Positions 14,460-23,211 are shown, counted from the first letter of the stretch. The stretch is 42,368 nt of DNA from DASRUP01 sp036397395 (GCA_036397395.1 DASWIZ010000028.1:1-42368); one strand, 5' to 3'. Numbers and translations are program-made. Notes: generated from the letters alone by a model not told the origin.

Positions 14460-14996
14460 ATGCTTATTATCTCGAACCATTTATTCGACAAAACAGATAT
14501 TCCTTTCCCAGAACATGCGGTGATGCGCGTGAATGTCGCGTGGATCAACACACTCCCGGAGCTTCACGAAGTCTTAAACAGGGTTACGCACGACGTGTAT
14601 TTAGACTACCCACGGGGGAGAACAAAGCCGCCCACGCCAGTTATTAGTCTTGAGGATACTATTGCGACCGCGCACCAATTTCCGCATATTAAGCATTTTG
14701 CGGTATCTAATGTCGAAGACCCGGAGGATATCTTCCGCATCAAAGAACAACTTCCCTCCTCTATTGGCATAGTGCCGAAAATTGAAACTGAACTTGGCAT
14801 TAATAATTTGGAGAAAATTGTCGAGCGAATTCAGAACAAATATATCATGTTCGACAAAGAAGATCTTTATCTTGATGTTGACCGCGACACGGAAAAATTC
14901 CAAAGCTTAATTGAGCTCACCCGGCAGAAAAGCAAAGAACTCGGAATAGAAATCCTCGAGCTTCACGGCGTTGTCTTTCTCCCCTATCGCAGCTAA
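14460..14996 (+). CDS. Small pyruvate kinase/HpcH-like (PEP/pyruvate TIM-barrel) protein
   Basis: A 178-aa protein beginning MLIISNHLFDKTD. The segment IGIVPKIETELGINNLEKIV, then about 10 residues on IMFDKEDLYLDV, matches the core of pyruvate kinase and HpcH/HpaI aldolases (PKIE..., metal Glu, then ..GDL). It is far shorter than a full barrel, and the equivalent of the Gly-Asp metal loop reads KEDL. It may be a partial or trimmed family member of unknown reaction. It is the only plus-strand gene in this part. Its stop (14994-14996) overlaps the stop of the next minus-strand gene by 2 bases. Confidence 0.7.
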   Translation: MLIISNHLFDKTDIPFPEHAVMRVNVAWINTLPELHEVLNRVTHDVYLDYPRGRTKPPTPVISLEDTIATAHQFPHIKHFAVSNVEDPEDIFRIKEQLPSSIGIVPKIETELGINNLEKIVERIQNKYIMFDKEDLYLDVDRDTEKFQSLIELTRQKSKELGIEILELHGVVFLPYRS

Positions 14997-15412
14997 CACT
15001 CTTTGCACCTGGTAATAATCTGCGAGGTTGAAATGCCGTCGTGATACTTCAAAAATACTACCTTGCCCCCAAGCCCTGCCATCACCTCCATGCCAGGAGG
15101 TGTTTTTCCCTCTTCCCACGAAGCTCCGGGGCCTTTTGCTAAAATATGCGGGCGAATTTTGCGCAGGTTTGTGTCCGGCAAAAATTCCTCCTGGTAAACA
15201 GTTTCGTCAACAAATCCAAGCGCTTGTAATAATTCCGCTCGGTGCTCTTGCGCGATAATGGGCCGTCGTTTAAACCCTTCTGCGGCTTCGTCCGTATAAA
15301 CCCCAACAATCAGTTTACCGCCCAATTCTTTTGCTTCGCGCAAAAGCTGCACATGGCCCACGTGCAATAAGTCAAATACTCCGTATGTATATACTACTAT
15401 TGGTTTTTCCAT
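14993..15412 (-). CDS. Cytidylyltransferase-like nucleotidyltransferase (TagD/HldE C-domain type)
   Basis: A 139-aa Rossmann-like enzyme of the HxGH family: YGVFDLLHVGHVQLLREAK binds CTP or ATP, EHRAELL and the closing DGISTSQII complete the site. It could make CDP-glycerol or CDP-ethanolamine, or ADP-heptose as in the HldE C-terminal domain. The usual RTSG-type loop reads KYHDGIST, so the choice is not clear. With the TagF-like transferase at 29588 a CDP-glycerol role is plausible; with GmhA close by so is a heptose role. It overlaps the GT10 gene by 16 nt. Confidence 0.85.
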   Translation of the reverse strand: MEKPIVVYTYGVFDLLHVGHVQLLREAKELGGKLIVGVYTDEAAEGFKRRPIIAQEHRAELLQALGFVDETVYQEEFLPDTNLRKIRPHILAKGPGASWEEGKTPPGMEVMAGLGGKVVFLKYHDGISTSQIITRCKEC

Positions 15413-16425
15413 ATTGCGTTCAAAACCAATTGGGTAAAATGTTCTTTACCAAAAGGTTTTGCTTGTTCTGATTCTAAAAATTGGCGACCGTTTTCTCTAT
15501 AGGTTTCTATGTCTTGTTCCGATAAAGATTTCAGAAACTTGGACAAGTCATCGTAACTCTGAAAATCCCGCACGTCAACAAAACAGCTTTTTGGAATATA
15601 TTCTTCAATATCCGGAGCTCCCAAATATATGGGAATTGTCCCCGCGTACATGCAGTCGAATATCTTGTCTGTGATATAACCCGGCAATTCACAATTTTCA
15701 AACGCAAACCCAAAAGTGTAGTCACTCAATACCCTATATTTGTCCTGCACCGAACCTTTATATACCCTCGCAATATTCTTTCTGGCAAACCAATAGGGAA
15801 ATAAAGGGCGCTCATCCCATCCAAATCCATACAGATCAATCTCGTTGGTCTTTGCGAAAAAGAGTATGGCGCGCACCCTTGCTGTCAAAAGCTCTTTGTA
15901 ACGGAACAGAGTTTTCCTGTTGGAATGTATCAAACAAAGAAATTTTCGGTTTGTATTTGCCCAGTATTCCGGAAAAATGCCCTGTCTTGGTATGGGTAAA
16001 GGCGTAAAGAACAAACGGATATTCGGATTGCCGGTTTTCCATGTAAAGAAGACTGAATCATAGAATTTAGGCATCTTTGATGTAACATAACGAATTTCGG
16101 GTATCACCAAGGGCGGCTCAAATTGAAACAATACCCGTTTTGCGAATTTTTTCATGTCTACAATTGGATATTTTTTACTCCGCATTCTCCAGTACAATTT
16201 TCTCGCGAGAATTTTATGGTCGAACGAAAGATATATGTCTGTGCTTTCTGCTTTCTCCGGCGCCCAAAAATCAATGGTCTGAAAATGCAAGTTATGCTGG
16301 ATTCCCCGCTCTTTGAGAAATTGAAAAGGTTCGCGGCAATTATTCTGATTATACCTTTCGCTTTTCTCAAAGAGAACGTTATTCAAATGCACGGGAGATG
16401 TTGGGTCAACGTATACGTTTGGCAT
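15397..16425 (-). CDS. Glycosyltransferase family 10 (fucosyltransferase-like)
   Basis: A 342-aa enzyme with the GT10 C-terminal signature: FGFAFENCELPGYITDKIFD followed by CMYAGTIPIYLGAPDIEEYIP and SFV-type continuation. Known members use GDP-L-fucose with alpha-1,3/1,4 linkage. In this cluster the donor may be another GDP-6-deoxy sugar made by the Gmd-like and Fcl-like genes (inference). The N-terminal half is less conserved, as usual. It overlaps the upstream GT-B-like gene by 20 nt. No membrane anchor is seen. Confidence 0.9.
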   Translation of the reverse strand: MPNVYVDPTSPVHLNNVLFEKSERYNQNNCREPFQFLKERGIQHNLHFQTIDFWAPEKAESTDIYLSFDHKILARKLYWRMRSKKYPIVDMKKFAKRVLFQFEPPLVIPEIRYVTSKMPKFYDSVFFTWKTGNPNIRLFFTPLPIPRQGIFPEYWANTNRKFLCLIHSNRKTLFRYKELLTARVRAILFFAKTNEIDLYGFGWDERPLFPYWFARKNIARVYKGSVQDKYRVLSDYTFGFAFENCELPGYITDKIFDCMYAGTIPIYLGAPDIEEYIPKSCFVDVRDFQSYDDLSKFLKSLSEQDIETYRENGRQFLESEQAKPFGKEHFTQLVLNAIWKNQ

Positions 16426-17713
16426 ATATATATTCTATGAGTTCATTCGCGTCTGAAAAATCAAAGGTTGAACTACTGCTTTGTTTTTTCTCGTACCTCC
16501 CTTCGCGAATGGCATCTAAGATACGCGTAAACTTCTCTTCTGTATCAATGTATTCAATACCTTCGAATTCTTTGTAGCTGTCTCCTAAAAATTCATTCCA
16601 AAGATTTAAAGAAAGAATGATTATCTCCGGATTCTGTTTGGAGGCGGTAAAAAGCGTAGTGCTAGGAGGGGGCAACCCCATTACTACCCTGCTCTTTTCA
16701 ATATACGCATCAGCCGGTTCTTTAGGATCAACAACAACGACATTTGCGGAAACCTGTCCCAGGAGCTTTTTTATCCCTAAAACATCCTGGAGAGTAGGGT
16801 GGGATTTTATGAAAATCTTCCAATCTGGAAGTTTTTGGGCTATCAGCCTCACCGCACGCATCCTCTTTTCTTGCATGCGCTCTGGCGAAATTTCCTTATA
16901 ATTTACCTCTTCAAATCCCCCCGGCTCTAAAGGCCACATGACCGTTACGATTTTTTGATTCTCCTGTTTCCCTTTTTTTGCGAAATAGACATCATCAAAA
17001 AAACTCCTTGTGGATTTGTACTCTAATGGATGGCCGATAATGAATACTTTTTCTGGCGGAACGCCATCCTTTACGCATATCTCATGATCGCGTTTTGAAA
17101 ATACAGTAGCATAATCAGCATCGCGCAACCCGGAACTCTCATGCCAGAATAAAAAACTTGTTTTCCCCTTGAAAGGCGCCTCCCCCACCGACAAAGGAAG
17201 AATCCAGTGATACAACACATGCCCTACCCATTTCTTAAACCTTACAAGAACCATCTTTAGTCCGAAGGGCAAAAATCGCGGCATTCTGTTGTACGCGTTC
17301 ATAAGGCACGACCACTGCAGGAGCCGCTTTTGCTCTGCAATTTTAAATCCGGACTGCAAGGCAACAGTTGCGGATCCTGTTCTTTTGGCTAATCTCATGA
17401 AGTACATCTCAGCTGGCCATATATCAGAATGAGCAACAGCTATGTCTGGCTCAAAACTCTGGATTATGTGTTTGAGGACATGGTAGAGCCGATAGTTCTT
17501 GTTAAAGATGTTGCCGTGAAAAGGTGATTCAAAAAACATAATCTCTTGTAAACCCGGAAATAGTTTTCTATTCTGAAGAATTTTCGTGCTTTGCTCATCA
17601 ATCTGTTCGGTGAGCAACACAACCTCATGCCGTTGAGCAACTTCGTGGAGATATCCGATAAACGTAGCCCGAAATGTGGCGGCGTTTGTTGATAAAAAAA
17701 GAACTTTAGCCAT
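16406..17713 (-). CDS. GT-B fold glycosyltransferase-like protein
   Basis: A 435-aa protein with an N-terminal Rossmann half (MAKVLFLSTNAATFRATFIG), a middle SKRDHEICVKDGVPPEKVFI then IGHPLEY, and a C-terminal half with KIFIKSHPTLQDV and GLPPPSTTLFTASKQNPEII. The KSHP and the PSTT-type donor site resemble CDP-glycerol glycerophosphotransferase and NeuC/LPS transferase folds. The exact family is unclear. It overlaps GmhA by 1 nt and the GT10 gene by 20 nt, so it is part of the main operon. Confidence 0.7.
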   Translation of the reverse strand: MAKVLFLSTNAATFRATFIGYLHEVAQRHEVVLLTEQIDEQSTKILQNRKLFPGLQEIMFFESPFHGNIFNKNYRLYHVLKHIIQSFEPDIAVAHSDIWPAEMYFMRLAKRTGSATVALQSGFKIAEQKRLLQWSCLMNAYNRMPRFLPFGLKMVLVRFKKWVGHVLYHWILPLSVGEAPFKGKTSFLFWHESSGLRDADYATVFSKRDHEICVKDGVPPEKVFIIGHPLEYKSTRSFFDDVYFAKKGKQENQKIVTVMWPLEPGGFEEVNYKEISPERMQEKRMRAVRLIAQKLPDWKIFIKSHPTLQDVLGIKKLLGQVSANVVVVDPKEPADAYIEKSRVVMGLPPPSTTLFTASKQNPEIIILSLNLWNEFLGDSYKEFEGIEYIDTEEKFTRILDAIREGRYEKKQSSSSTFDFSDANELIEYIYAKRIR

Positions 17714-18282
17714 TACAAAGAAGACACCGCATCTTCAATTAAGTCAGATAGGGTGTGGATAACCAATGTGTGCATTTCTTGCACGCGCGGCGTTTCTTCA
17801 GAAGGGATATTAATAACAAAATCACACACCTCCATCATTTTTCCGCCTGTTTGTCCAGTTAAGCCTATTGTCTTGCATCCCATGGCCTTTGCCGACTTTA
17901 TTGCTTCTATAATGTTTGCGGAATTTCCCGACGTGCTTATGCCAAAAAATACGTCGCCGGGTTTCGCAAAAGCTTCAAGCTGCCGAGCAAATACTTTTTC
18001 AAACGCATAATCGTTGGAAATTGCGGTAACCGCGGAAGGATTGGCGTCAAGCGAAATAGCGGGCAGCGCGCGGCGCTCTTTTTTAAATCTTCCCACAAGC
18101 TCGGCTGCAAAATGGTGGGCGTCAGCAACCGAACCCCCGTTCCCCGCAACCAAAAGCTTATTGCCGGCCTGCAACGCTCCAATAATAAGTCGGGCCGCGC
18201 TTTCTATGTCGGGCGTTTCCGCCTCAAACTTGCGTGCAATGTCTAAATGGCTTTGGATATGGTTTTGAATGATATTTTGCAT
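17713..18282 (-). CDS. gmhA: Sedoheptulose 7-phosphate isomerase
   Basis: A 189-aa SIS-domain isomerase converting sedoheptulose 7-phosphate to D-glycero-D-manno-heptose 7-phosphate, the first step of nucleotide-heptose synthesis. VAGNGGSVADAHHFAAELVG and GRFKKERRALPAISL match GmhA, and GISTSGNSANI is the SIS phosphate site. Length is normal. It lies 2 nt after NeuB and overlaps the GT-B-like gene by one base. With the HddA-type kinase (32667) and the HddC/GmhB fusion (27004) it completes a GDP-heptose route in this window. Confidence 0.93.
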   Translation of the reverse strand: MQNIIQNHIQSHLDIARKFEAETPDIESAARLIIGALQAGNKLLVAGNGGSVADAHHFAAELVGRFKKERRALPAISLDANPSAVTAISNDYAFEKVFARQLEAFAKPGDVFFGISTSGNSANIIEAIKSAKAMGCKTIGLTGQTGGKMMEVCDFVINIPSEETPRVQEMHTLVIHTLSDLIEDAVSSL

Positions 18283-18284
18283 AA

Positions 18285-19157
18285 CTACTTTACTCGCCGG
18301 AGTTTTTCTAATATGGGAAGTTCGCTTTCAAATACCCGCTTTTTCCCGTCGCCCAGCCACACCGGAATCGCCCGAACGTCTCTTACTAATCGCTGAATCC
18401 CTTGCGGTTCCAAGGACGCCGCTTGATCCGATCCCCACATTGCCCTATCAATCGTAATATGCCTTTCCACCACGCAGGCGCCTAGCACCGCAGCCACCAG
18501 CGAGGAATATACTCCCACCTCGTGACCGGAATACCCAATAGGACAGGAGAACTGCTCTTTGAGCCAGGGAATTACCTTTAAATTAAGCTCTTCATCCGCT
18601 CCGGGATAAGTAGAAGTGCAATGGAGAATGACCAGATCATCTTCCCCCAATACCTCCACTGCATGCTTAATTTGCTCTACCGTGCTCATGCCCGTAGACA
18701 GGATAACCGGCTTTCCCTTGGACATTACATGCCTTAAAAGGTTGTCATCGGTAAGGGATGCTGAAGCTATTTTATAACACGGAATGTCGAATTTCGCAAG
18801 AAAATCCGCACTGCCCTCGTCCCACGGGGAGGCAAACCACAAAATCCCCTTTTCTTTGCAATATCTGTCAATTTCTTGGTATTCTTTTTCGCCAAACTCA
18901 AGCCCGCGCTTTAAATCCCCGTTGGTGTCGCCAAACGCGCTTTCTCTGGGCCGCGCCAGTTCCTCTGGGGTGTACACGACCTCAATGGTCCGTTTCTGGA
19001 ACTTTACCGCGTCGCACCCGGCATCCACTGCCACATCAACCAACTGCTTTGCCGTGTCTAAGCTCCCGTTGTGGTTAATGCCGATTTCAGCGACTATAAA
19101 AATCTGCTCCCCATCCCCTATTGTCTTGTTTGTTATAGTTACTTTTTTTCTTTCCAT
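18285..19157 (-). CDS. neuB: NeuB-family ulosonic acid synthase, without SAF domain
   Basis: A 290-aa TIM-barrel synthase that condenses PEP with an aldose to a 3-deoxy-ulosonic acid (sialic, legionaminic or similar). FIVAEIGINHNGSLDTAKQL, VKFQKR, WFASPWDE, ILSTGMST and YSGHEVG, with VERHITIDR, are the standard NeuB landmarks. Typical NeuB is about 340-350 aa and ends in an antifreeze-like SAF domain that helps bind the sugar. Here the protein ends after the barrel, so that domain is absent. The neuA partner is at 24817. No NeuC-type epimerase is found in the window. Confidence 0.9.
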   Translation of the reverse strand: MERKKVTITNKTIGDGEQIFIVAEIGINHNGSLDTAKQLVDVAVDAGCDAVKFQKRTIEVVYTPEELARPRESAFGDTNGDLKRGLEFGEKEYQEIDRYCKEKGILWFASPWDEGSADFLAKFDIPCYKIASASLTDDNLLRHVMSKGKPVILSTGMSTVEQIKHAVEVLGEDDLVILHCTSTYPGADEELNLKVIPWLKEQFSCPIGYSGHEVGVYSSLVAAVLGACVVERHITIDRAMWGSDQAASLEPQGIQRLVRDVRAIPVWLGDGKKRVFESELPILEKLRRVK

Positions 19158-19179
19158 ATATTTTCTTTAAAGTTTATTA

Positions 19180-19959
19180 TTACCAGGCGCTTTTCCCGCC
19201 GTCGACAACCAAGTTATGCCCGGTCATGAAAGAAGAAGCGTCAGAACACAAAAATATCATTGCAGCGTTATACTCATCTGGCTGCGCCATTCTTCCTAGC
19301 ATATTGGCAGACCCAAACCGTTCCACGAAATCTTTTGGCATTTGGGGATTTTCCACGCCGCCCGGCGAAAACGCGTTCACCCGAATATTGTACTGGCCGA
19401 GTTGGGCCGCCAATGAACGGGTCAAGCCCACCACTCCGGTTTTTGTCGTAACATACGCTGGTGATTTATACTTGCCTGACGTGTTATACACCCGGTGGTC
19501 ATGAGCAATTACTGAAACTTCAGAGGCAACATTAACTATTACGCCACCCGTAGCCTGTTTTTTCATTATGGGCACCACCGCTTTGCAACAAATAAACATA
19601 CCTGTTAAATTTACGTCTAACTCTTTTTTCCAAAGTTCCAAAGGGTAATCATCAACCGCGGCAAATAGTTTTTCGGAGTTTTTATCCCCTACTGCCGGGT
19701 TCATTGCGGCATTGTTAATTAACACATCAATCTTTCCGTGCTTTGCCACAATTTTTTCCACTACGTCGCGCGCCGCTTCTTCATTGGTAATGTCCACCTG
19801 AAAGTCGGGTTTACCCGCGCTATCGAGACCCACCGGGATCCCTCCTGCCTGCTTGATTGCCTCCATATAATGCTTCCCCAAAAACCCTTCTGCTCCCGTA
19901 ATAACACACACCTTCCCTTCCAAGGAAAATTGTTCTTGAATTGTTTTTGCCTGTTCCAT
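19180..19959 (-). CDS. Short-chain dehydrogenase/reductase
   Basis: A 259-aa classical SDR: VITGAEGFLGKH (cofactor), NNAAMNP, NVASEVSV (Ser) and YVTTKTGVVG (Tyr and Lys). It is full length and looks active. It sits between AbiEii and NeuB; related SDRs in nonulosonate clusters reduce a keto sugar or act on side-chain precursors, but the substrate here is unknown. It begins 14 nt after the AbiEii stop, so it is probably transcribed through the toxin gene. Confidence 0.88.
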   Translation of the reverse strand: MEQAKTIQEQFSLEGKVCVITGAEGFLGKHYMEAIKQAGGIPVGLDSAGKPDFQVDITNEEAARDVVEKIVAKHGKIDVLINNAAMNPAVGDKNSEKLFAAVDDYPLELWKKELDVNLTGMFICCKAVVPIMKKQATGGVIVNVASEVSVIAHDHRVYNTSGKYKSPAYVTTKTGVVGLTRSLAAQLGQYNIRVNAFSPGGVENPQMPKDFVERFGSANMLGRMAQPDEYNAAMIFLCSDASSFMTGHNLVVDGGKSAW

Positions 19960-19973
19960 GTGTTTTGATTTGT

Positions 19974-21038
19974 TCAGCTTGTAAATTGATAAGAAAGCAG
20001 GTCATCGTAAGACTGACCTTTCAATAGACTCGCATCAACCTCAATGACATCCAGCTCCCGAACGCCATTTTTCGTCCGGGCCCGAATATATCCGCTACCC
20101 GAATTTCCTTGTTCATTTTGAAGATTCGCCTTGATGCTATTCTCATCTTGACGTTCCAGCGAGACAATGAACATCCTCTTCGTATCCATTGTATGTTCTG
20201 CTCTTGACGGCAGTAAAAAACCCGGAACTTTTGAATACTCAATATTTTCACTTGTCCTGATAGTAAAACTTTCCCTTGAAACAATTTGTTTTGTTGTTAA
20301 TTCTTTCAGGTGTTCAATAAGCGCGCGGTCATGCACAGGCAAGAATTTGCCGAGATCATTTTTCAGTTTTCCGGCATCAAACTCACCAACTTTCTTTAAA
20401 AGATCCTCGGACGATGTTTTTATATCGTACATGCTTGTTTTCCGATTAACCATCTTCCAATCGAGATCTACACCCTTTGAAAGGAGAAACCAAAGATCGT
20501 ATATATCCCGCCCCCTCTTGTGATCCTTTGGACGAGTTAAGAAAGCTCTTATTTTTTCCGCAAGTACTTCTGGCCAATCTAAATGCTTTATGATCGGCTG
20601 AGGAGCAACCGGAAAATCTGTTTCCAGCACAGTTACATGGGAGGTCTCGGGATGTTCGCGCAAAGAGAAATCCACGTCAATCGTAAGCGGATGCTTCATG
20701 TCTTCCGTTTGATAATATAAAATATAAGAGCATCGACCTTCGCTTGTCCGCTTTAACGTTAGCCCGGGAACTACGAAGCTAACTTTCTTGACGGTGCCGC
20801 TCACTATCTCATCTAATTCCGTGGCGCCAAGTTCGGCCGTGAAGTCCAAATCTTCGGAAAAGCGTCCTGATCGCAAAAGAAGCCGAATAGCCGTACCCCC
20901 CTTAAAATAGATCTTCTGGCTTTCTTTCGCGCTGTAGAGAATGCTTAAAAAGACAATCTGAATATACTCGCGAATAACCGTGAATTCATCAATAGCGAGA
21001 CGCTTGGAAAATTCTTGAATTTGTTCTCTGGAAATCAT
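19974..21038 (-). CDS. abiEii: AbiEii-type nucleotidyltransferase toxin
   Basis: A 354-aa protein of the AbiEii/AbiGii family, toxins of type IV toxin-antitoxin and phage-abortive systems. The nucleotidyltransferase motif reads KGGTAIRLLLRSGRFSEDLD then F (G-G-T...DxDF), with a later HPLTIDVDFS giving the third carboxylate and WPEVLAEKIRAFL a conserved helix. The C-terminal ~100 residues are more variable. Its ATG overlaps the antitoxin stop by 4 nt. It lies in the middle of the glycan operon. Confidence 0.9.
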   Translation of the reverse strand: MISREQIQEFSKRLAIDEFTVIREYIQIVFLSILYSAKESQKIYFKGGTAIRLLLRSGRFSEDLDFTAELGATELDEIVSGTVKKVSFVVPGLTLKRTSEGRCSYILYYQTEDMKHPLTIDVDFSLREHPETSHVTVLETDFPVAPQPIIKHLDWPEVLAEKIRAFLTRPKDHKRGRDIYDLWFLLSKGVDLDWKMVNRKTSMYDIKTSSEDLLKKVGEFDAGKLKNDLGKFLPVHDRALIEHLKELTTKQIVSRESFTIRTSENIEYSKVPGFLLPSRAEHTMDTKRMFIVSLERQDENSIKANLQNEQGNSGSGYIRARTKNGVRELDVIEVDASLLKGQSYDDLLSYQFTS

Positions 21039-21616
21039 AAGCGAATAGACGCAAAATATTTTTTGAACACTTTATTGTCAATCCGATCAGCAATTCCCCT
21101 GGCCTTACCCTTGTCAATTGATTGCATGTGTAGCTCCCCTGCAGGAAACGAGGTCTTGCCGAGCGCACAGAAAAACATGGTGTCAACCAGCGCCTTTTCG
21201 GGGATGGCAATTAAAAAACCGTCAACTGTTTGGTAACCGTTAAAATACTTTTGGGTAAGGTGAGAATAGGAAAACACCTTCCCTGCGTTTTCGATAGTCC
21301 TCGTAAGTTTCGTTGTAACCGAGGTAATCTGCTGAGGAGACTGTACCAAAATGCCATAGTAGTTCAAAGCGGATTCCAAAGATATGTACGAGGGCCGATA
21401 AAGTATGTTAGCCAACTCAAAGTCAGTGGGTTTGTTTGAAGTTAGGTAGTAAAAACCTTTTATGATCCTCGTTAACACACCTGCCTCAATTAACCCTTTT
21501 ATCTGTTTATTGAGAGTATTGGTATTCTCCGCAGAAAAAAGTTTCCCTAAGTCGGAAGTATGAAAAATTCGCTTATGGTTTTTTTGTAAAATCTGTATCG
21601 CTTCAATCTTTTTCAT
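21035..21616 (-). CDS. abiEi: AbiEi-type antitoxin / transcriptional regulator
   Basis: A 193-aa protein with an N-terminal winged-helix (IQILQKNHKRIFHTSDLGKL, then IKGLIEAGVLTRIIKGFYYL) and a C-terminal AbiEi domain (SYISLESALNYYGI, IAIPEKALVD). AbiEi proteins bind inverted repeats in their own promoter and block the AbiEii toxin. It has its own promoter at 21664-21692, between it and the isomerase gene. Gene order (antitoxin first, 4-nt overlap) is standard. Confidence 0.9.
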   Translation of the reverse strand: MKKIEAIQILQKNHKRIFHTSDLGKLFSAENTNTLNKQIKGLIEAGVLTRIIKGFYYLTSNKPTDFELANILYRPSYISLESALNYYGILVQSPQQITSVTTKLTRTIENAGKVFSYSHLTQKYFNGYQTVDGFLIAIPEKALVDTMFFCALGKTSFPAGELHMQSIDKGKARGIADRIDNKVFKKYFASIRL

Positions 21617-21663
21617 AGGGATGAAAACAAAATATAGTTTATTTATCCTGTACCATACTATAC

Positions 21664-21692
21664 ACTATAAGTAAAGTATATGTATTTTACAA
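21664..21692 (-). promoter_or_regulatory. Promoter of the AbiE pair, with possible operator
   Basis: On the minus strand TTGTAA (21692-21687), 17-nt spacer, TATAGT (21669-21664). The -35 overlaps the stop of the upstream isomerase gene. An imperfect inverted repeat (CATACTATAC at 21654-21663 with GTAAAGTATATG at 21671-21682) spans the -10 and could be the AbiEi site. Confidence 0.6.
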
Positions 21693-22532
21693 GAGGAACT
21701 TTTTCTCATATTCCCGAACAAATTCAACGTAAGACATAATGGTTTCTGCCTCCTTGCCGTCTTCCTGGCGCGCTGCCTGCAAGGTATAGCTACCCTGATA
21801 TTCTTGCTCTTTTAATCCTTTAAACAGCCCTTCAAAATTGGCATCCCCAGTACCTAAAGGAACCGTTGTGCCGCCCAGCACGCGATCTTTAATATGCACA
21901 TTCGACAGATACTGCCCGTAGGTGCTTATTTCCTCGTAAGCGTCATACCCCAAAGAAGAACTGTTGCCACTGTCATACGTAATCTTTAAAAACGGGTCTC
22001 CAAACCGCTCCACTAGCTCCAATAACTCTTTTGGAGGTAGATCGGCCTCCAGACTTATCGTTACCCCAAGCTCTTTTGCTTTTCGCAAACATTCTTGCAA
22101 AGAACGCACCAGCAGATCTTTCTCCTCTTCTGTTTTTGCAGAAGAGTTATCCACGAGGGGAATTTCAATATTTATTGCGCCAATCTGCTTTGCTGCTTCC
22201 AAAAGCTTGTGGAGAATTTCTATGTTCTCTTTGCGCTCCTGTTCTGAAACCCGAAAGAAGGGCCTGCGCATAAAAAAATCCGCGCAAATATGCCGCACTT
22301 TTACGCCGGTCTCTGCCATTGCCTCTTGGATTTCCTGAATTCCCTCTTTGGTCCACAATGGGTTTTCCTGATACCTATCCATGTCAAAAATAAAATCAAT
22401 TTCCTGAATTCCTATGCGGGCTGCCGTTTTAAATTCTTCCTTCCATTCTTCAAACGGGAAAAACTGAATCCCTCGGCCTTTGGGGAGAACCAAGCGACCC
22501 TGCATTATTCCTATAGGATGGAAATTAATCAT
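21687..22532 (-). CDS. Sugar phosphate isomerase/epimerase (xylose-isomerase-like TIM barrel)
   Basis: A 281-aa AP-endonuclease-2 fold protein. Visible metal-site segments are INIEIPL, SLEADLP (Glu), TYDSGNS (Asp) and NVHIKDR (His). The last metal Glu of the family is expected near SYTLQAARQ and appears as Gln, so the site may have three ligands plus water. It follows the broken methyltransferase by 4 nt. AbiE sits directly downstream. Its role may be isomerisation of a sugar intermediate for the ulosonic acid, but this is not certain. Confidence 0.82.
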   Translation of the reverse strand: MINFHPIGIMQGRLVLPKGRGIQFFPFEEWKEEFKTAARIGIQEIDFIFDMDRYQENPLWTKEGIQEIQEAMAETGVKVRHICADFFMRRPFFRVSEQERKENIEILHKLLEAAKQIGAINIEIPLVDNSSAKTEEEKDLLVRSLQECLRKAKELGVTISLEADLPPKELLELVERFGDPFLKITYDSGNSSSLGYDAYEEISTYGQYLSNVHIKDRVLGGTTVPLGTGDANFEGLFKGLKEQEYQGSYTLQAARQEDGKEAETIMSYVEFVREYEKKFLL

Positions 22533-22536
22533 ATGA

Positions 22537-23205
22537 TTATTTTGTCGCGTTAGCCAAAATCATTAGCTCGCGCGACCATCGCAAAAACTTATTCTTCTCA
22601 ATTTTCTTTACCGGTCCAAGCATCTGCAATCCCTTGCATATTATTTTTATCGCAGGGTATTTCCATACAATAGGCAACTGGTAAAAAAGTTCCGCGTGAG
22701 CTTCTTTAAAACCGTACATTGCGAACATATCGCGTAATCCGGTACAGGTATAAGGATGAACATGCGTATAATCGTCATAAAAGATAAACATCTGGCTCTG
22801 CCAATCAGGAGTCATCGTTATCACTCTGCCGCCGGGCTTTAACACTCGAAGCTGTTCTTTCATAAAATTTTCTGGATCCCGTATGTGTTCAATTACGGAT
22901 TTGGAGAACACTACGTCAAAGCTATTATCTTCAAAAGGAAACCTGTCGTGTTCCAGATTCTCTTATATCCTGATATCAATTCCCTGCAACATTTCTGAAT
23001 CCCCTCTCTCTCGATCTATACCAGAAATTTCCAAACCCAAATCCTTGAAGCCCTTGGTAAAATCCCCTCTGCCGCATCCAATATCCAAAAGCCTATCTCC
23101 CTTTTTCATGGAAAATCTATCGAACAAATACCCGCACAACTGCGAAGGGTAATCGGTTATGGGTCTCGTATTCTTGTTATACACAACGTCAAGATATTTT
23201 GGCAT
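22537..23205 (-). pseudogene. SAM methyltransferase interrupted by an in-frame TAA
   Basis: The N-terminal part (22963-23205) carries the SAM motif LLDIGCGRGDFTKGF and ends GIDIRI, then TAA. Reading on in the same frame gives ENLEHDRFPFEDNSFDVVFS, KSVIEHI and LKPGGRVITMTP, exactly what a class I methyltransferase should show. Both parts share one frame, so a single nonsense codon at 22963-22965 interrupts an otherwise full gene of about 222 codons. It could be a recent mutation or a sequence error. A GTG at 22911 could restart translation but would lack the SAM motif. Confidence 0.85.
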
Positions 23206-23211
23206 AGCTTT

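Noticed and set aside
16123..16440. Plus-strand open frame of 105 codons opposite the GT10 gene
   Set aside because: It is antisense to a gene with clear GT10 motifs and shows no Shine-Dalgarno site or family features.
22911..23205. TAA read as a sense codon in the methyltransferase
   Set aside because: TAA is used as an ordinary stop elsewhere in the window (for example 1960-2562) and TGA is also a normal stop, so recoding is not supported.
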